This document shows, one piece after another, positions 45,151 through 55,644 of a stretch of 64,000 nt of DNA. Position 1 is the first letter of the stretch. Every line of letters starts with the position of its first letter. The notes beneath the pieces were generated by a model, which saw only the letters and a program-made list of their open reading frames with translations, was not told where the DNA came from and ran no database searches. Origin of the DNA: Pedosphaera sp. (GTDB taxonomy: Bacteria; Verrucomicrobiota; Verrucomicrobiia; Limisphaerales; UBA9464); NCBI GenBank assembly GCA_009695205.1, contig SIBK01000003.1, positions 59,658 through 123,657 on the forward strand, given 5' to 3'. The translations under genes were made by a program, and so were the position numbers.

Positions 45151-47718
45151 ATGAACCGCAGTCATCTTTGGAAACTCCTATTCGTACTTCTCGTGCTGGG
45201 CCTCTCGTTAAACGAGATGTTGCCCCTTGGCCCGCGAAATCTCACCGACCAATTCAACGAAACGGCCCTGCTGAACCGGGATCCAGCCATCAATGGGATC
45301 GTCAAGACGGCCCGCGAACTGGACGTGAAGACTCCAGACCGTGGCTACCTTAACCTGCTCGATGCCATCGGCACCAACGATGCGACGCGCTATTTTCCGA
45401 CCAATTACATCCTGCGCGCGGGTGTTCGGAACCCAAATGTCGCTCTGCTTGCCCGACTGCAGCGCGAGGCGGCAGGTCAGGTGAAACTCGGGCTTGATCT
45501 GCAGGGTGGCCTGCAATTCTTGATGAAGATGGATTCGGAGCGGGTCGAAACCAATGGCCCGGTGAGCGCCATGCAACGCACGTTCATGCTCGAGCAGGCT
45601 GTCGAGATCCTTCGTCGCCGCGTCGATCGGTTCGGAGTCGCCGAGCCCGTTCTCCAAATTGTCGGTGACGACCGTATTCTCGTCCAATTGTCGGGTCTTA
45701 ATGAAAGCCAGACCGACGAAGCTCGGGCTACGATTGCGAAGGCCGCGTTCCTAGAATTTCGCATGGTGGACCCCAATCAGGCCGATCATTTGCCGCCGAC
45801 AGGTGTCATTCCACCCGGCTACGAAATGAAATTCATGCGTCGCGTGGATCACGAGACCGAACAGGAGCGACCGGTTCCGGTCATCGTCAAAAAAACAGCG
45901 GAACGCGGGTTTACCGGGAGTTTGATTTCCCATGCGATGAGCACGCTTAACTCGATGACAGGCGCTCCGGAAATCAATTTCAGTCTTACGTCGGAGGGCG
46001 CGCGGATTTTCGGCGAGATCACCACGGAAAATGTTGGGAAAGCATTCGCCACCATTTTGGATGGTGAGGTTGTATCTGTGGCGACCATCCGAGAACCCAT
46101 CCGGGACGGCAGCTGCCGGATCAGCGGTAGTTTCACAGAAAAAGAGGCGCACGAACTGGCGAGTGCTCTTGAGAATCCGCTCAAGGCACCGTTACAGCCC
46201 ATTTCCTCCGGTGTCGTGGGTCCGTCCCTGGGTGCCGACAACATCCGGAGCGGGATTCGCGCGTCGATTTTTGGCACCATTGCCGTCGCCATCTTCATGC
46301 TGGGCTACTATCTCCTGGCCGGCGTTGTTGCGGATATCGCGCTGATGCTCAACATCGTCATCTTGCTCGGCGTGATGTGTTCGATTGATGTCACCCTGAC
46401 GCTGCCGGGCATCGCGGGTATTGTGCTCACCATTGGTATGGCGGTGGACGCCAACGTGCTGATTTATGAGCGCATGCGGGAAGAATTTGCGGCTGGAAAA
46501 TCGGTGCGAGGCTCAGTGGCAGCCGGTTACGACAAGGCATTTGGGACGATTTTGGATTCCAACCTGACCACAATGATTTCGTCGGTGCTACTGATCATTT
46601 TTGGAACGGGCACTGTGAAGGGATTCGGCACGACGCTGACGATTGGATTGATGGTCAGCATGTTTACGTCGCTGTTCGTTACGCGACTGATCTTTGATTT
46701 CCTACTGGCGAAAGGTTGGCTGAAGTCGCTGCGGATGATGAACCTGGTGCGTGGGGCTAAGATCGATTTCATGCGCCTTGCGAAGCCGGCGTTCATACTT
46801 TCCTGGCTTGTTATCCTCATCGGATGCGCCTACGGGGCCTATCGGGGCAAAAACATGTTGAGCATTGACTTCGCCGGTGGCGACAGCCTGACGCTGGCGT
46901 ACAAGAATCAAGTCGAGATTGAGAAGCTCCGGGCCGCGGTGACGGAATTGAAGTTGGGCGATCCGCGCATCGAATATCAGAAGGAGAACGACCGGGCATC
47001 AGTGCGAATCATCGTGAAGGAGGTTGGCTCGGGCGAGGAAGGCAGTGCTGGCAAGTTGAAGCAGGCATTGACATCTCGATTCCCGGAGGCGGGTTTCACC
47101 CAGATTGGATTGGAGCACTTCGGACCGACGGTGGGTGCTGAAATCATGCGTTCAGCGGTTGTGGCGATCCTCCTGTCGTTGTTCGGAATCCTGGTGTACG
47201 TGGCCTTCCGCTACGAGTTTAGCTTCGCCGTGGGTGCCGTTGTGGCAGTGATACACGATGTCTTGATGACGATTGGTCTGTACTGCCTCACCGGCCTGTG
47301 GAGTGAGGGACGTCAATTCAACGCAACCTTTGTCGCCGCCGTGCTGACCATCATCGGGTTTTCAATCAATGACACCATCGTGATTTTTGATCGGATTCGG
47401 GAGGATTTGAAGCTCGGAGTTCGGGGGTCTTTCCGTGAAATCCTAAATCAGGCGCTGAATCAAACCCTCAGTCGAACCGTTATTACTTCCGGCACGGTGT
47501 TCATTGCGACCCTGTCGCTTTACTTATTTGGTGGCGGAGCGATCAATGACTTTGCGTTCACTTTCTTAGCCGGTATCGTGACGGGAACTTATTCGTCAAT
47601 ATACATCGCCAGCGCTCTTGTGCTGTGGTGGCACAAGGGGCAGCGACCGAATCTGGGTGGCAATGCAGTGCCGATCTCCGGCCAGAAGACAATCGAGCCA
47701 GTCGGTCAGCGGGCATAG
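45151..47718 (+). CDS. secDF: Protein translocase SecDF (fused SecD and SecF)
   Basis: An intact 855-residue protein. The SecD half has the periplasmic motif VKLGLDLQGGLQFLMKMD, DRFGVAEPVLQIVGDDRILV, and six membrane helices with IVLTIGMAVDANVLIYERMR. The SecF half starts near residue 540 with IDFAGGDSLTLAYKNQVEIE and has LTIIGFSINDTIVIFDRIRE and helices to the end. The acidic residues in VDANVLIYER and INDTIVIFDR form the proton path. SecDF uses the proton gradient to pull exported proteins across the inner membrane. The single-polypeptide form is found in several phyla, including the PVC group. No lesions are present. Confidence 0.97.
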   Translation: MNRSHLWKLLFVLLVLGLSLNEMLPLGPRNLTDQFNETALLNRDPAINGIVKTARELDVKTPDRGYLNLLDAIGTNDATRYFPTNYILRAGVRNPNVALLARLQREAAGQVKLGLDLQGGLQFLMKMDSERVETNGPVSAMQRTFMLEQAVEILRRRVDRFGVAEPVLQIVGDDRILVQLSGLNESQTDEARATIAKAAFLEFRMVDPNQADHLPPTGVIPPGYEMKFMRRVDHETEQERPVPVIVKKTAERGFTGSLISHAMSTLNSMTGAPEINFSLTSEGARIFGEITTENVGKAFATILDGEVVSVATIREPIRDGSCRISGSFTEKEAHELASALENPLKAPLQPISSGVVGPSLGADNIRSGIRASIFGTIAVAIFMLGYYLLAGVVADIALMLNIVILLGVMCSIDVTLTLPGIAGIVLTIGMAVDANVLIYERMREEFAAGKSVRGSVAAGYDKAFGTILDSNLTTMISSVLLIIFGTGTVKGFGTTLTIGLMVSMFTSLFVTRLIFDFLLAKGWLKSLRMMNLVRGAKIDFMRLAKPAFILSWLVILIGCAYGAYRGKNMLSIDFAGGDSLTLAYKNQVEIEKLRAAVTELKLGDPRIEYQKENDRASVRIIVKEVGSGEEGSAGKLKQALTSRFPEAGFTQIGLEHFGPTVGAEIMRSAVVAILLSLFGILVYVAFRYEFSFAVGAVVAVIHDVLMTIGLYCLTGLWSEGRQFNATFVAAVLTIIGFSINDTIVIFDRIREDLKLGVRGSFREILNQALNQTLSRTVITSGTVFIATLSLYLFGGGAINDFAFTFLAGIVTGTYSSIYIASALVLWWHKGQRPNLGGNAVPISGQKTIEPVGQRA

Positions 47719-47793
47719 GAAGCCGCTGCGCCGAGATCCTGGTTGACTGTGTTCCCGGGCTGCACGTGCTGCCTGGGGAGTTTGAATTCATTG

Positions 47794-48777
47794 ATGCCAA
47801 CCTCGGCTGAAATACACCTCACTCACTGGCTGCTGTTTTTTGGTTTCGTCCTGGTAGCCTTGGGGCTCGATCTTGGACTGTTTCACCGGAAGAGTCATCT
47901 GGTCCGTTTTCGAGAGGCCACCGCCTGGACAATCTTCTGGGTGACGTTGGCCTTGACCTTTGGCCTATTCCTTGCCCCCCGATGGATCGACGGCTGGACG
48001 AGAGGGGATACCGCCGCCTTTCTCACGGGCTATATCGTCGAGCTATCGCTCTCGATGGACAATGTGTTCGTGATCGCGGTGATCTTCCAATACTTCAAGG
48101 TTCCTCCGGCATGGCAGCACCGCGTCCTCTTTTGGGGAATTTTGGGAGCTTTGGTCATGCGCGGTGTGATGATTCTCGGGGGAACCCAACTCATTGAGCG
48201 GTTCCACTTCCTGCTGTATCTGATGGGGGCTTTGCTCCTTCTTACCGGGTTGAGGATGCTGAAAAGTAACGACTCCGGAGAGGGGGCGGATTTCGAGAAG
48301 AATCCCGTTGTCCGACTGCTGAAGCGATACCTGCCACTCAGTCAGGCTTTTGACGGGGAACGATTCACGACCCGCGTGGGAGGGGTGTGGATGCTAACTC
48401 CGCTTGCCTTGGTTCTCGCGGTTGTGGAAAGCACCGATGTTCTCTTCGCCCTGGATTCCATTCCGGCAATTTTTGGGGTCACCACCCGCCCCTTTCTCAT
48501 ATTTACTTCCAATGTCTTCGCAATCTTGGGGTTGCGCTCGCTCTATTTCGTGCTCGCTTCTGCGATGGGCTATTTCCGTTACCTGAAGCTCGGTCTCGCG
48601 GTGGTGCTGATTTTCATTGGCATTAAGATGCTCGCGGAGCATTGGTTAAGAGCATGGCTCGGAGAATACCTGACGAATGTCTCGCTGGCGTTTGTTGTCG
48701 GCGTGATCCTTGTTTCGATGGCGGCATCCATCTGGGTGGCGCGGCGCGAGATGGGTGGTCCGAAAGCCGCCCAATGA
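47794..48777 (+). CDS. TerC family integral membrane protein
   Basis: A 327-residue membrane protein with about nine helices. The conserved blocks are YIVELSLSMDNVFVIAVIFQ and LAVVESTDVLFALDSIPAIF, each with the acidic residues thought to coordinate metal. TerC/Alx-type proteins export manganese or support membrane-protein metalation in the inner membrane. The ATG at 47794 is preferred because it places the first helix (LLFFGFVLVALGLDLGLFHR) at residue 10; an earlier in-frame start adds a Cys-rich stretch. It lies 75 bases after secDF on the same strand, and ExoD-like and recJ genes follow. Confidence 0.92.
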   Translation: MPTSAEIHLTHWLLFFGFVLVALGLDLGLFHRKSHLVRFREATAWTIFWVTLALTFGLFLAPRWIDGWTRGDTAAFLTGYIVELSLSMDNVFVIAVIFQYFKVPPAWQHRVLFWGILGALVMRGVMILGGTQLIERFHFLLYLMGALLLLTGLRMLKSNDSGEGADFEKNPVVRLLKRYLPLSQAFDGERFTTRVGGVWMLTPLALVLAVVESTDVLFALDSIPAIFGVTTRPFLIFTSNVFAILGLRSLYFVLASAMGYFRYLKLGLAVVLIFIGIKMLAEHWLRAWLGEYLTNVSLAFVVGVILVSMAASIWVARREMGGPKAAQ

Positions 48778-48790
48778 TTTCCGCGCTCGC

Positions 48791-49423
48791 ATGACCAAGG
48801 AGCAACCTCTGTCGGAGAAGCTCCGGGCACTCGTCTCGGAAGGGGGCGGGAGAGGCCTGACATTGAACCGCCTCCTTGAGCGTACGGGTGCCGGCGGGCA
48901 CCACTTGCTTGTCATCCTGCTGGCGCTTCCATTCACGACTCCCATTCCCTTGCCGGGTCTCAGCACCGTTCTCGGGGCGGTGATCCTGTTTCTCGCTGGG
49001 CGGGCAGCGTTGGGTCTGCCTCTCTGGCTGCCCCTGTTTCTGGGGGGAAAGTCAATCCCAGCGGACCGGCAGCAGGGAATTCTCAATGCCAGCCTCAAAC
49101 TGCTGAAGTGGTTGGAAAAGCTCGCGAAGCCACGTTACAGCACCTGGGTAGGATCTCGGGGCGGCATCTTATTTCACCATTTTCTGATTCTTGTTCTGGC
49201 CTCACTTCTGTTGCTTCCGCTACCGATCCCCTTCAGCAACACCCTGCCTGCGTACGGAATTATTTTGATCACCGCCAGCCTGTTGGAGAGCGACGGCGCA
49301 TTAATCTGGCTCGGTGACCTCGTTGCGTTGCTCGCGATTTGTTACGTCGCAGGCATCCTGGTTGGAGGTGCCGAGTTTTCCGGGCGCATCTGGACTGCGC
49401 TCCACGCCTTGCGGCCGCAATAA
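48791..49423 (+). CDS. ExoD-like exopolysaccharide synthesis membrane protein
   Basis: A 210-residue protein with the ExoD family opening LSEKLRALVSEGGGRGLTLN and LLERTGAGGHHLLVILLALP, then TTPIPLPGLSTVLGAVILFL and three to four more helices (ILVLASLLLLPLPIPFSNTL). ExoD is needed for exopolysaccharide production in Sinorhizobium by an unclear mechanism. It starts 13 bases after the terC stop, so the two are probably cotranscribed. Length and motif order are normal for the family. Confidence 0.88.
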   Translation: MTKEQPLSEKLRALVSEGGGRGLTLNRLLERTGAGGHHLLVILLALPFTTPIPLPGLSTVLGAVILFLAGRAALGLPLWLPLFLGGKSIPADRQQGILNASLKLLKWLEKLAKPRYSTWVGSRGGILFHHFLILVLASLLLLPLPIPFSNTLPAYGIILITASLLESDGALIWLGDLVALLAICYVAGILVGGAEFSGRIWTALHALRPQ

Positions 49424-49434
49424 CACATTGCAAA

Positions 49435-51147
49435 GTGAAGTATCGCTGGTCCATCGCGCCCTCTCAACCGTTGCTCACCACGCCGATTGAGCGTGCAATG
49501 GATGTCTCACAGTTGATGGCAGCCTGCTTGGTGAACCGGGGACAGACGGACTTTGGTGCCGTGGAGAGATTTCTCCAGCCTCGGCTTCGGAAGCTCGGAG
49601 ATCCCTTTCTACTTCCCGACATGACTCGTGCGGTCGATCGCCTGTTTCAGGCACGGGATCGCGGGGAAAAGTTGGTGATTTTTGGCGACTACGACGTCGA
49701 CGGTGTCTCGTCGACCGCACTGATACACGAAGCGCTGATCGGACTGGGCTGGCAGGCCCGGTGCTTCCTGCCCCACCGATTTGCAGAGGGCTACGGACTC
49801 AGCATTCCCGCCGCGGAAAAATGCCTCGGCGAGAACCCGGCCACGCTCTTGCTCGCCGTGGACTGCGGATCCACCGCGGTGGAGTGCGTCCGGTGGCTTC
49901 GCGATGCGGGAACAGATGTGATCGTCCTCGACCACCATCAGATCTCGGAGCCAGCCCCGGCGGTGGTAGCCCTGGTGAATCCTCAGGCAGGTACCTGTGA
50001 AGATTTCCGGGAACTGTGCTCGGTAGGATTGGCATTTAAATTGGTCCACGCCCTGGTCAAACAAGGGCGTGACAGGGGTATCCCGGGATTTGACGTGTAT
50101 GATATCCGCTCTCTCCTCGACCTCGTCGCCTTGGGAACTGTCGCCGACCTCGTTCCGCTCGTGCGCGAAAATCGGATTCTGGTCCAGGCCGGACTGGGAA
50201 GACTTTCAACGACCGAGCGGCCCGGATTGCTTGCCCTAATGGAAGTGGCGGGAACTCGAAAAAGCCCTGGCACCTACGAGATCGGCTTTCAGCTCGGACC
50301 TCGCCTGAACGCAGCCGGCCGTCTGGAAACCGCAACGGAAGCTCTGGCACTCTTGCAGACGCCGGAGATCGAATCCGCCCGCCGGATCGCTCACGTCCTG
50401 GACTCCCGCAATCGTGAACGTCAGCAAATCGAAAAGAGCATGGCGGAAGAAGCCATCGGAACGGTCCGATCACGCTTCGATCCGACCCGTGATTTCGCGC
50501 TGGTTGAGGGACGGCTCCTGTGGCACATCGGAGTGGTGGGCATCGTGGCGTCACGGGTCGTGCGGGAGTTTCACCGCCCGACACTGATCGTCGGCGGGGA
50601 AGGGGATGAATGGAGAGGATCGGGGAGGAGCATCCCAGGATTTGATCTGGCCGCCGCACTTCGGGAGTGCAGCGATCTGCTCGTTCGCCATGGCGGACAT
50701 TCAATGGCTGCCGGGATCACCGTTCGCCCCGAAAATCTCGATCCGCTCCGCAGTCGCCTGAATCAACGGGTGCGCCAGCAACTCACGGACGAGCAGTTGC
50801 AGCCGGAACTTAGACTGGATGCTCAGGTCGAGCTTGCAGAGCTTTCCTTGGCGGCCCTGGAGGAATTGAAGCGACTGGGCCCGCACGGACAAGGGAACCC
50901 CGAGGTTCACGTGGCCATTCCCGGCGTCCACGTCGTGGGTTCGTCACGGCGGATGGGCCGTGAGAAGCAACATGCGCGGATCACCTTAAGCGATGGGAAG
51001 CGTGAGATGGACTGTCTTCTGTGGAATTGTCGGGAGGAATCCATACCGGCGGGACGTTTTGACGTCGCGGTGGCGCCCTCCATCAACGAATTCAATGGTC
51101 GGCGGGCGGTGGAGTTAAAGTGGCTGGACTGGCGGCCCATGCGATGA
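49435..51147 (+). CDS. recJ: Single-stranded-DNA-specific exonuclease RecJ
   Basis: A 570-residue protein read from GTG 49435, 12 bases after the ExoD stop. The DHH domain shows LVIFGDYDVDGVSSTALIHE, LLLAVDCGSTAVECVRWLRD and VIVLDHHQISEPAPAVVALV (the DHH motif). The DHHA1 domain has EGRLLWHIGVVGIVASRVVR and LLVRHGGHSMAAGITVRPEN. The C-terminal OB-like part closes with REMDCLLWNC. RecJ degrades single strands 5' to 3' in mismatch repair and the RecF pathway. An in-frame start further upstream (49339) overlaps ExoD and is less likely. The gene is intact. Confidence 0.96.
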   Translation: MKYRWSIAPSQPLLTTPIERAMDVSQLMAACLVNRGQTDFGAVERFLQPRLRKLGDPFLLPDMTRAVDRLFQARDRGEKLVIFGDYDVDGVSSTALIHEALIGLGWQARCFLPHRFAEGYGLSIPAAEKCLGENPATLLLAVDCGSTAVECVRWLRDAGTDVIVLDHHQISEPAPAVVALVNPQAGTCEDFRELCSVGLAFKLVHALVKQGRDRGIPGFDVYDIRSLLDLVALGTVADLVPLVRENRILVQAGLGRLSTTERPGLLALMEVAGTRKSPGTYEIGFQLGPRLNAAGRLETATEALALLQTPEIESARRIAHVLDSRNRERQQIEKSMAEEAIGTVRSRFDPTRDFALVEGRLLWHIGVVGIVASRVVREFHRPTLIVGGEGDEWRGSGRSIPGFDLAAALRECSDLLVRHGGHSMAAGITVRPENLDPLRSRLNQRVRQQLTDEQLQPELRLDAQVELAELSLAALEELKRLGPHGQGNPEVHVAIPGVHVVGSSRRMGREKQHARITLSDGKREMDCLLWNCREESIPAGRFDVAVAPSINEFNGRRAVELKWLDWRPMR

Positions 51148-51436
51148 ATGGGTTGGTTTAGCGAGGTAGCGGACTCTGGCGCCTGAAGTTCGCGCTGAGC
51201 AGGGCCAAAGGCCTGAACCAAACAGACCTCGGGGGAAGTGAGCGAACGCGAACGCAGCCCGTCGCCCAGCGAATGTCGTGGCCGAAGCCTGTCGGCTCTT
51301 GAATGCGGCCTTGGAATCCGGCCTTCACAGTGCGACACCGATGCCAAAGCTGGCGGAGGGTGAACGCGTTTGCGAAATCGAATTTTGAAAACCTCGGAGA
51401 ATCAATAAGCAAACACCTATTGATAAACGATCGCGA
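51148..51436. other. Intergenic region, nothing recognised
   Basis: No coding frame, hairpin terminator or repeat was found after recJ. The sequence may hold the missing upstream part of the following damaged membrane protein, but no matching frame is visible. Confidence 0.5.
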
Positions 51437-52996
51437 ATGCTGCCCATCGGCATGGAGAAACCCCAGATGACAGAGAGGGGCCTTCGTAACGGGTGGCTGT
51501 TCGTTGGCGCGTGTCTGTTCCTCGCATATCTGCTGCTATTCGAACAACGATTGTCGGCGCCGGATGTGTTCACGTCACGAGCCTGGCCGAGCGTGCGCGC
51601 CGCACTCTGGAAGAGTCTGCCAGCGTTCTTCGCAGGCGTGGCTCTCTTCATTTTCATGAAGACCATGAACGCGCCGACGCTCGTGCCCGGGGGTGCCGGG
51701 CGCCTGGAATATCTGCGAACCCAACCCTTCATGTGGCTGCACTATGGTCGCTTGTTCTTCGTGCCGGCAGGATTGTCGGCCGACTCGGACTGGGCGCCGA
51801 TCCCGCACTGGTACGACACGCGGGTCATCGTCGGCCTGTTGTTTATTTCCCTCCTTTTACGAGTGCTCTGGATCTCGTCGAAGACGCCATCGAGCCGGCC
51901 AATCGCATTCGGCATCGCGTGGTTTGCCCTCGCCTTGCTGCCGGCCTCGAGCATTTTCCCTCTGGCCGAGGTTACGAACGACCATCGGCCGTTCTTCGCG
52001 TACATCGGGCTGTCCTTGGCTGTGGTTTGGGGATTGGCGCTCTTTTTCCAGAAAATCTTCGAAAAGTATCCGCGTGTGCGTCCATTGATGGCGCCGACGG
52101 CGTGGGCCATGCCCTCCTTGCCGTCGGCGGCAATGCCTTGGGACCTATGAGCGCAACCAGGTGTTTCTCTCCGAAGAAACACTCTGGCGGGATGTCATGG
52201 AGAAGAGTCCCGCGAACGGACGGGGGCTGATGAACTATGGCCTAACCCAGATGGGGCAGGGAAAGTATGAGGACGCCAAGCGGCTCTTCGATCGGGCCGC
52301 CGTCTACAATCCGAACTACGCAGCGCTCGAAATCAATCTAAGCATCGTGACCGCCCGTCTGGGACAGCCCGCGGTGGCTGAGGCGCACTTTGAGAGAGCG
52401 CTGCAATTGCAACCCGACGATCCAAACCCGCATGTATTTTACGCGCGATGGCTGGCGGAGCAGCGGCGGATAGACGACGCGATCCCGCACCTGCAGCGGG
52501 CGATTAGTCTCAGCCCTGCCACCTCTTCGCTAGGCGTCAGCTCCTGGATGCCTACGCCAAGTCGGGGCGGACTAGGGAGTTGAAAGCGCTGGCCGGGGAG
52601 ACGCTTGCCTTAGCGCCGAGAGACCCGGAGGCTAGGTAGTATATGAATGATCGGGGAGAAGTGCTGCTTCCGCTACTGCCAGCCCACCATGCGGCCGGGA
52701 CAGCCGAGAGCCAGCTCAACGTCTCGCTGCGCCTCTATCAGGCTGGCGATTTTGAAGCGAGCATCGCCCCAGCCCGTAGGGCGCTTGTGATCAAATCCGA
52801 CTTCCCTGAAGCGTACAACAATATCGCCGCCTCGTTTGCCTCGCTCCGGAAGTGGGACGAGGCGATCCAGTCGGCACGTGAAGCACTGCGGTTGAAGCCG
52901 GATTTTCAATTGGCGCGAAACAACCTTGTGTGGGCGGAAGGGGAAAAGCAGAAGATGCTCCGAGGATCGAATAGCAGTCCCAGCAAGGCCTCGTAG
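51437..52996 (+). pseudogene. TPR membrane protein (TMTC/DUF1736-like), truncated with two frameshifts and a TAG
   Basis: The first piece has five to six membrane helices (GWLFVGACLFLAYLLLFEQR, FFAGVALFIFMKTMNAPTLV, PIAFGIAWFALALLPASSIF) with THRPFFAY-like and LRTQPFMWLHYGRLFFVPAG segments seen in TMTC-type TPR glycosyltransferase-like proteins; the expected N-terminal helices are absent. After a shift near 52135 come TPR units (NYGLTQMGQGKYEDAKRLFD, EINLSIVTARLGQPAVAEAH, HVFYARWLAEQRRIDDAIPH). After a second shift near 52525 and TAG at 52637-52639 (PEAR*YMNDRGE), more TPRs follow (LRLYQAGDFEASIAPARRAL, NNIAASFASLRKWDEAIQSA). Inactive as sequenced. Confidence 0.7.
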
Positions 52997-53014
52997 TGGG
53001 GATGACTCCTTGGG

Positions 53015-54702
53015 CTATGGAACCGTCGTCAGAGTATCGAGTCCTACGAAGCTTGCCTGCTTGTCCTTTGGGTTCCCTGAAATGAGTTGTCCGGTCTCAA
53101 AGCGATACCGCACCAGAGCGATGGCATAACGGGCCTGGACGGTAATCTCGTTCAATCGCGCCGTTACAAGGCGGTCTCCTGTGACCATGACGTCGATGAT
53201 CGTCGACGTGCCGATCCCCAGTTTCTCCCGCTCATTTTGGACTGCTTCGCGAAACGAATTCGACGCTTCTCGCAAGCTTTTCAATTCACCAACCACTCGA
53301 TCGAGCTCTCCCCCAACCGTGCGAACATTGGTTGCAATCTGCCGGGCAACCTCTCGCGTTTTCAGCTGGTTCTGCACTAACGCCGCTTCCCGCTGCAACA
53401 CTTGGCCTCGGGCCGCATTATTCCGAAACGGCCACTCGAAACTCAGAACCCCGAACGTGTTCAGTCCGCCCATTCGCTGCGGATCCAGCCCGCTGCTGAC
53501 CCGGTCGAATTGCCTAGGATCCGACACATCCGCGTAGCCCACCTTAATGTCGAAGTCGAGTTTGGGTTTCAAATTCTTCCGCGCTCCTACACGCAATACT
53601 GAGCGGCCTGCTCGAGAATAACCGCTGATTGATAATCCGCCCGCCGCACAAGACTTTCCGAAATAAGTGATTCGGCTCGGGGCTCGGTGTTTTTCACATC
53701 CCCGGTCGGCACGGGAAAGGAATCGCTCGGGACGGGCGCGTTGGCCATTTCTGCGACCGATAGACCAAGGGCAAGCCCTAAATTCTGCCGTGCATCCCAA
53801 AACTCCTGTTCGGCCGAAGTGAAATCGGCATTCTTTTCCGCCAAGTCGGCTTGCACTTGCTTGACTTCCGCCGCAGGGTACTCGTCCGCTTCCACGAGTT
53901 CTTTGATGCGAGCGAGGAATTCCTCGGACCGAGTTCGGCTCTCCCCGAGCACTTCAAGGCGCAATTGAGCCGCGACACACTCCCAATACGCGCCGAGCGA
54001 CGCCAAGACCCTCGATGCGATTGTGTGTTGCAGATCAAGAATCGTTGCCTCTCGCCGCAATTGCGCTGCTTTCTCCGCGGCTCCGACGGCTTCACGCCCA
54101 AAACCCTGGAGAAGGGGTACCTTTACGACAAAATTTACCTCAGCCCGATTGACGGTCCGCTGTTGGTCGAAATTGTTCCTCACTTGATTTAGGGTGACTC
54201 CCGGGCTTAACGTAATTCCCGAGCGGAATTGTTGCTTAGCCCCAACCCTATAGTCCATCTCGTCCGTCTCCAATGTTCGCCGGGCATCTAAATAAGGCCG
54301 GTTAAGGGTGTCATAACGAAGGTGATTCGCATCCGTTAGCGGATTTCGGAAGTAACTTCGGCTCACATCCGCCAGACCTGAAAGATCAAACTGGCCGGAC
54401 GCTTCCTGCAGAACACCCTTCGCAAATTCGACTTGTTGCTCCTCGATTTGAATCACGGGATCCTTCTGGAGCGTGATTTGAACCACATCGAGCAGGCTCA
54501 AGCGGTTGGTTCGATACTCCACAGCCCGCGCTTCCAGTACCATCAGAACGCAAATAACGTGGATAGCCGACCCGATCGCGAGTCGACTCGCGGGGTTCCA
54601 CGAGGCAACTCCTCGCCTTTGCCCACCATCGACGCGACTGCTCCATGCACAATTTTCTGCATGATATTGATCAGGTATTCCGTTGAGCAGTCGGTTCTTC
54701 AT
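53015..54702 (-). pseudogene. TolC-family outer membrane protein, one frameshift
   Basis: After a signal-like segment (LAIGSAIHVICVLMVLEARA) the protein shows the OEP layout of outer membrane efflux proteins: LSLLDVVQITLQKDPVIQIE, long helices such as LDLQHTIASRVLASLGAYWE and ADEYPAAEVKQVQADLAEKN, and, after a frame change near 53600, KLDFDIKVGYADVSDPRQFD and RVVGELKSLREASNSFREAV. Combined length is about 560 residues, slightly long for TolC. It would form the outer-membrane exit duct for an efflux or secretion system, but no membrane-fusion or pump gene is nearby. The break lies in a short stretch and could be a single missing or extra base. Confidence 0.8.
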
Positions 54703-54749
54703 TTCGCCTCTGTTCGTGGCTGGCGGCCGTCAGATGACAATCGATGAAT

Positions 54750-55295
54750 TCAGGCTCCGACCACTCGCTTGAGCATGCGGTCGAACCGAGAACCCGCGAG
54801 AAAAACATTGTCCAGGATGTTCGCGCCGAGCTCGTCGGGATGATCATCCGCCGCCTCGTTCAAGACCGTTCCCGGGTCGTACCCAAGCATCGTAGTGCTG
54901 CGGCGAAGGCGCGACGAAAGGAATACGGCGAGCGCCCTGTAAAAATGGGCGGCGAAAGCAACATCTGCCTTCAACTTGGATTCCAAAACATTGTTCGAAA
55001 TCGAAAACACGAGAGAATCCACTTCCGCAGTCACGCTGGTGATGGGCGGCCGGGGTTCAATTAATGACATTTCGCCGACGACTTCACCGGCAGACAGTCG
55101 GGCAACCTCGATTTCACGCGCGCCTTTCAAGACTACCCGAAAACTGCCCTGAAGAATGATGTAGAGGTTTTCGATAGGCTTGCCCTGCTGAATCAAGACT
55201 CCGAGCCGCGGAACCTCGCGTTTCGCTCCATTGGCGATGATCCAATCGATGTCGAACTCGTTAAGCTCGGAAAAAATGAAAAGGACTTTTCTCAT
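54750..55295 (-). CDS. Cyclic-nucleotide-binding-domain protein
   Basis: From ATG 55293-55295, 181 residues. One CNMP/Crp-like beta-barrel is visible: VPRLGVLIQQGKPIENLYII, LQGSFRVVLKG, then LSAGEVVGEMSLIEPRPPIT, which holds the phosphate-binding cassette (GEMSLIEPRPP against the usual GExxLLxxxPRxA). No helix-turn-helix follows; the remaining 60 residues are helical (ADVAFAAHFYRALAVFLSSR). It is therefore a stand-alone sensor module rather than a Crp-type regulator. The arginine at the usual ligand position seems present, but ligand identity is not predictable. It is preceded by 200 bases with no gene and faces the TolC gene on the same strand. Confidence 0.8.
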   Translation of the reverse strand: MRKVLFIFSELNEFDIDWIIANGAKREVPRLGVLIQQGKPIENLYIILQGSFRVVLKGAREIEVARLSAGEVVGEMSLIEPRPPITSVTAEVDSLVFSISNNVLESKLKADVAFAAHFYRALAVFLSSRLRRSTTMLGYDPGTVLNEAADDHPDELGANILDNVFLAGSRFDRMLKRVVGA

Positions 55296-55644
55296 AAGAG
55301 TGCGGGATTCAAGCTCATGGTGCATTCTCAAACATGAGCCAAACAATTTCAATTTCAACCCTGAACTCGTTGCTTCGACAGCCCACCAGGGCGTGTGGGT
55401 TTGAAACCATCGGGCCAGCGCCTGGCTTTGCGGAATTGTGTCGCGGGTTTTTGGCAATGAAACTGAGTGTTGGAGGCTACGGCGACGTCTGGCTGGGCCG
55501 CTGAATGAATCCAAGAAGAGCGCGTAACTGCTGGCAGAGGCTTATCCCTGCATCGCTATTCTTGCATGGATCATCCGACGCTCTTTCCGTTTCTGCGTTG
55601 CTTCTTTTGACCCTTCGCCCACAGCCTGCTTCTCTATCGCCCGC

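Noticed and set aside
47743..47793. Longer TerC start with a Cys-rich leader
   Set aside because: The leader is not hydrophobic in a signal-like way and lies in the secDF-terC spacer; the ATG at 47794 places the first helix normally.
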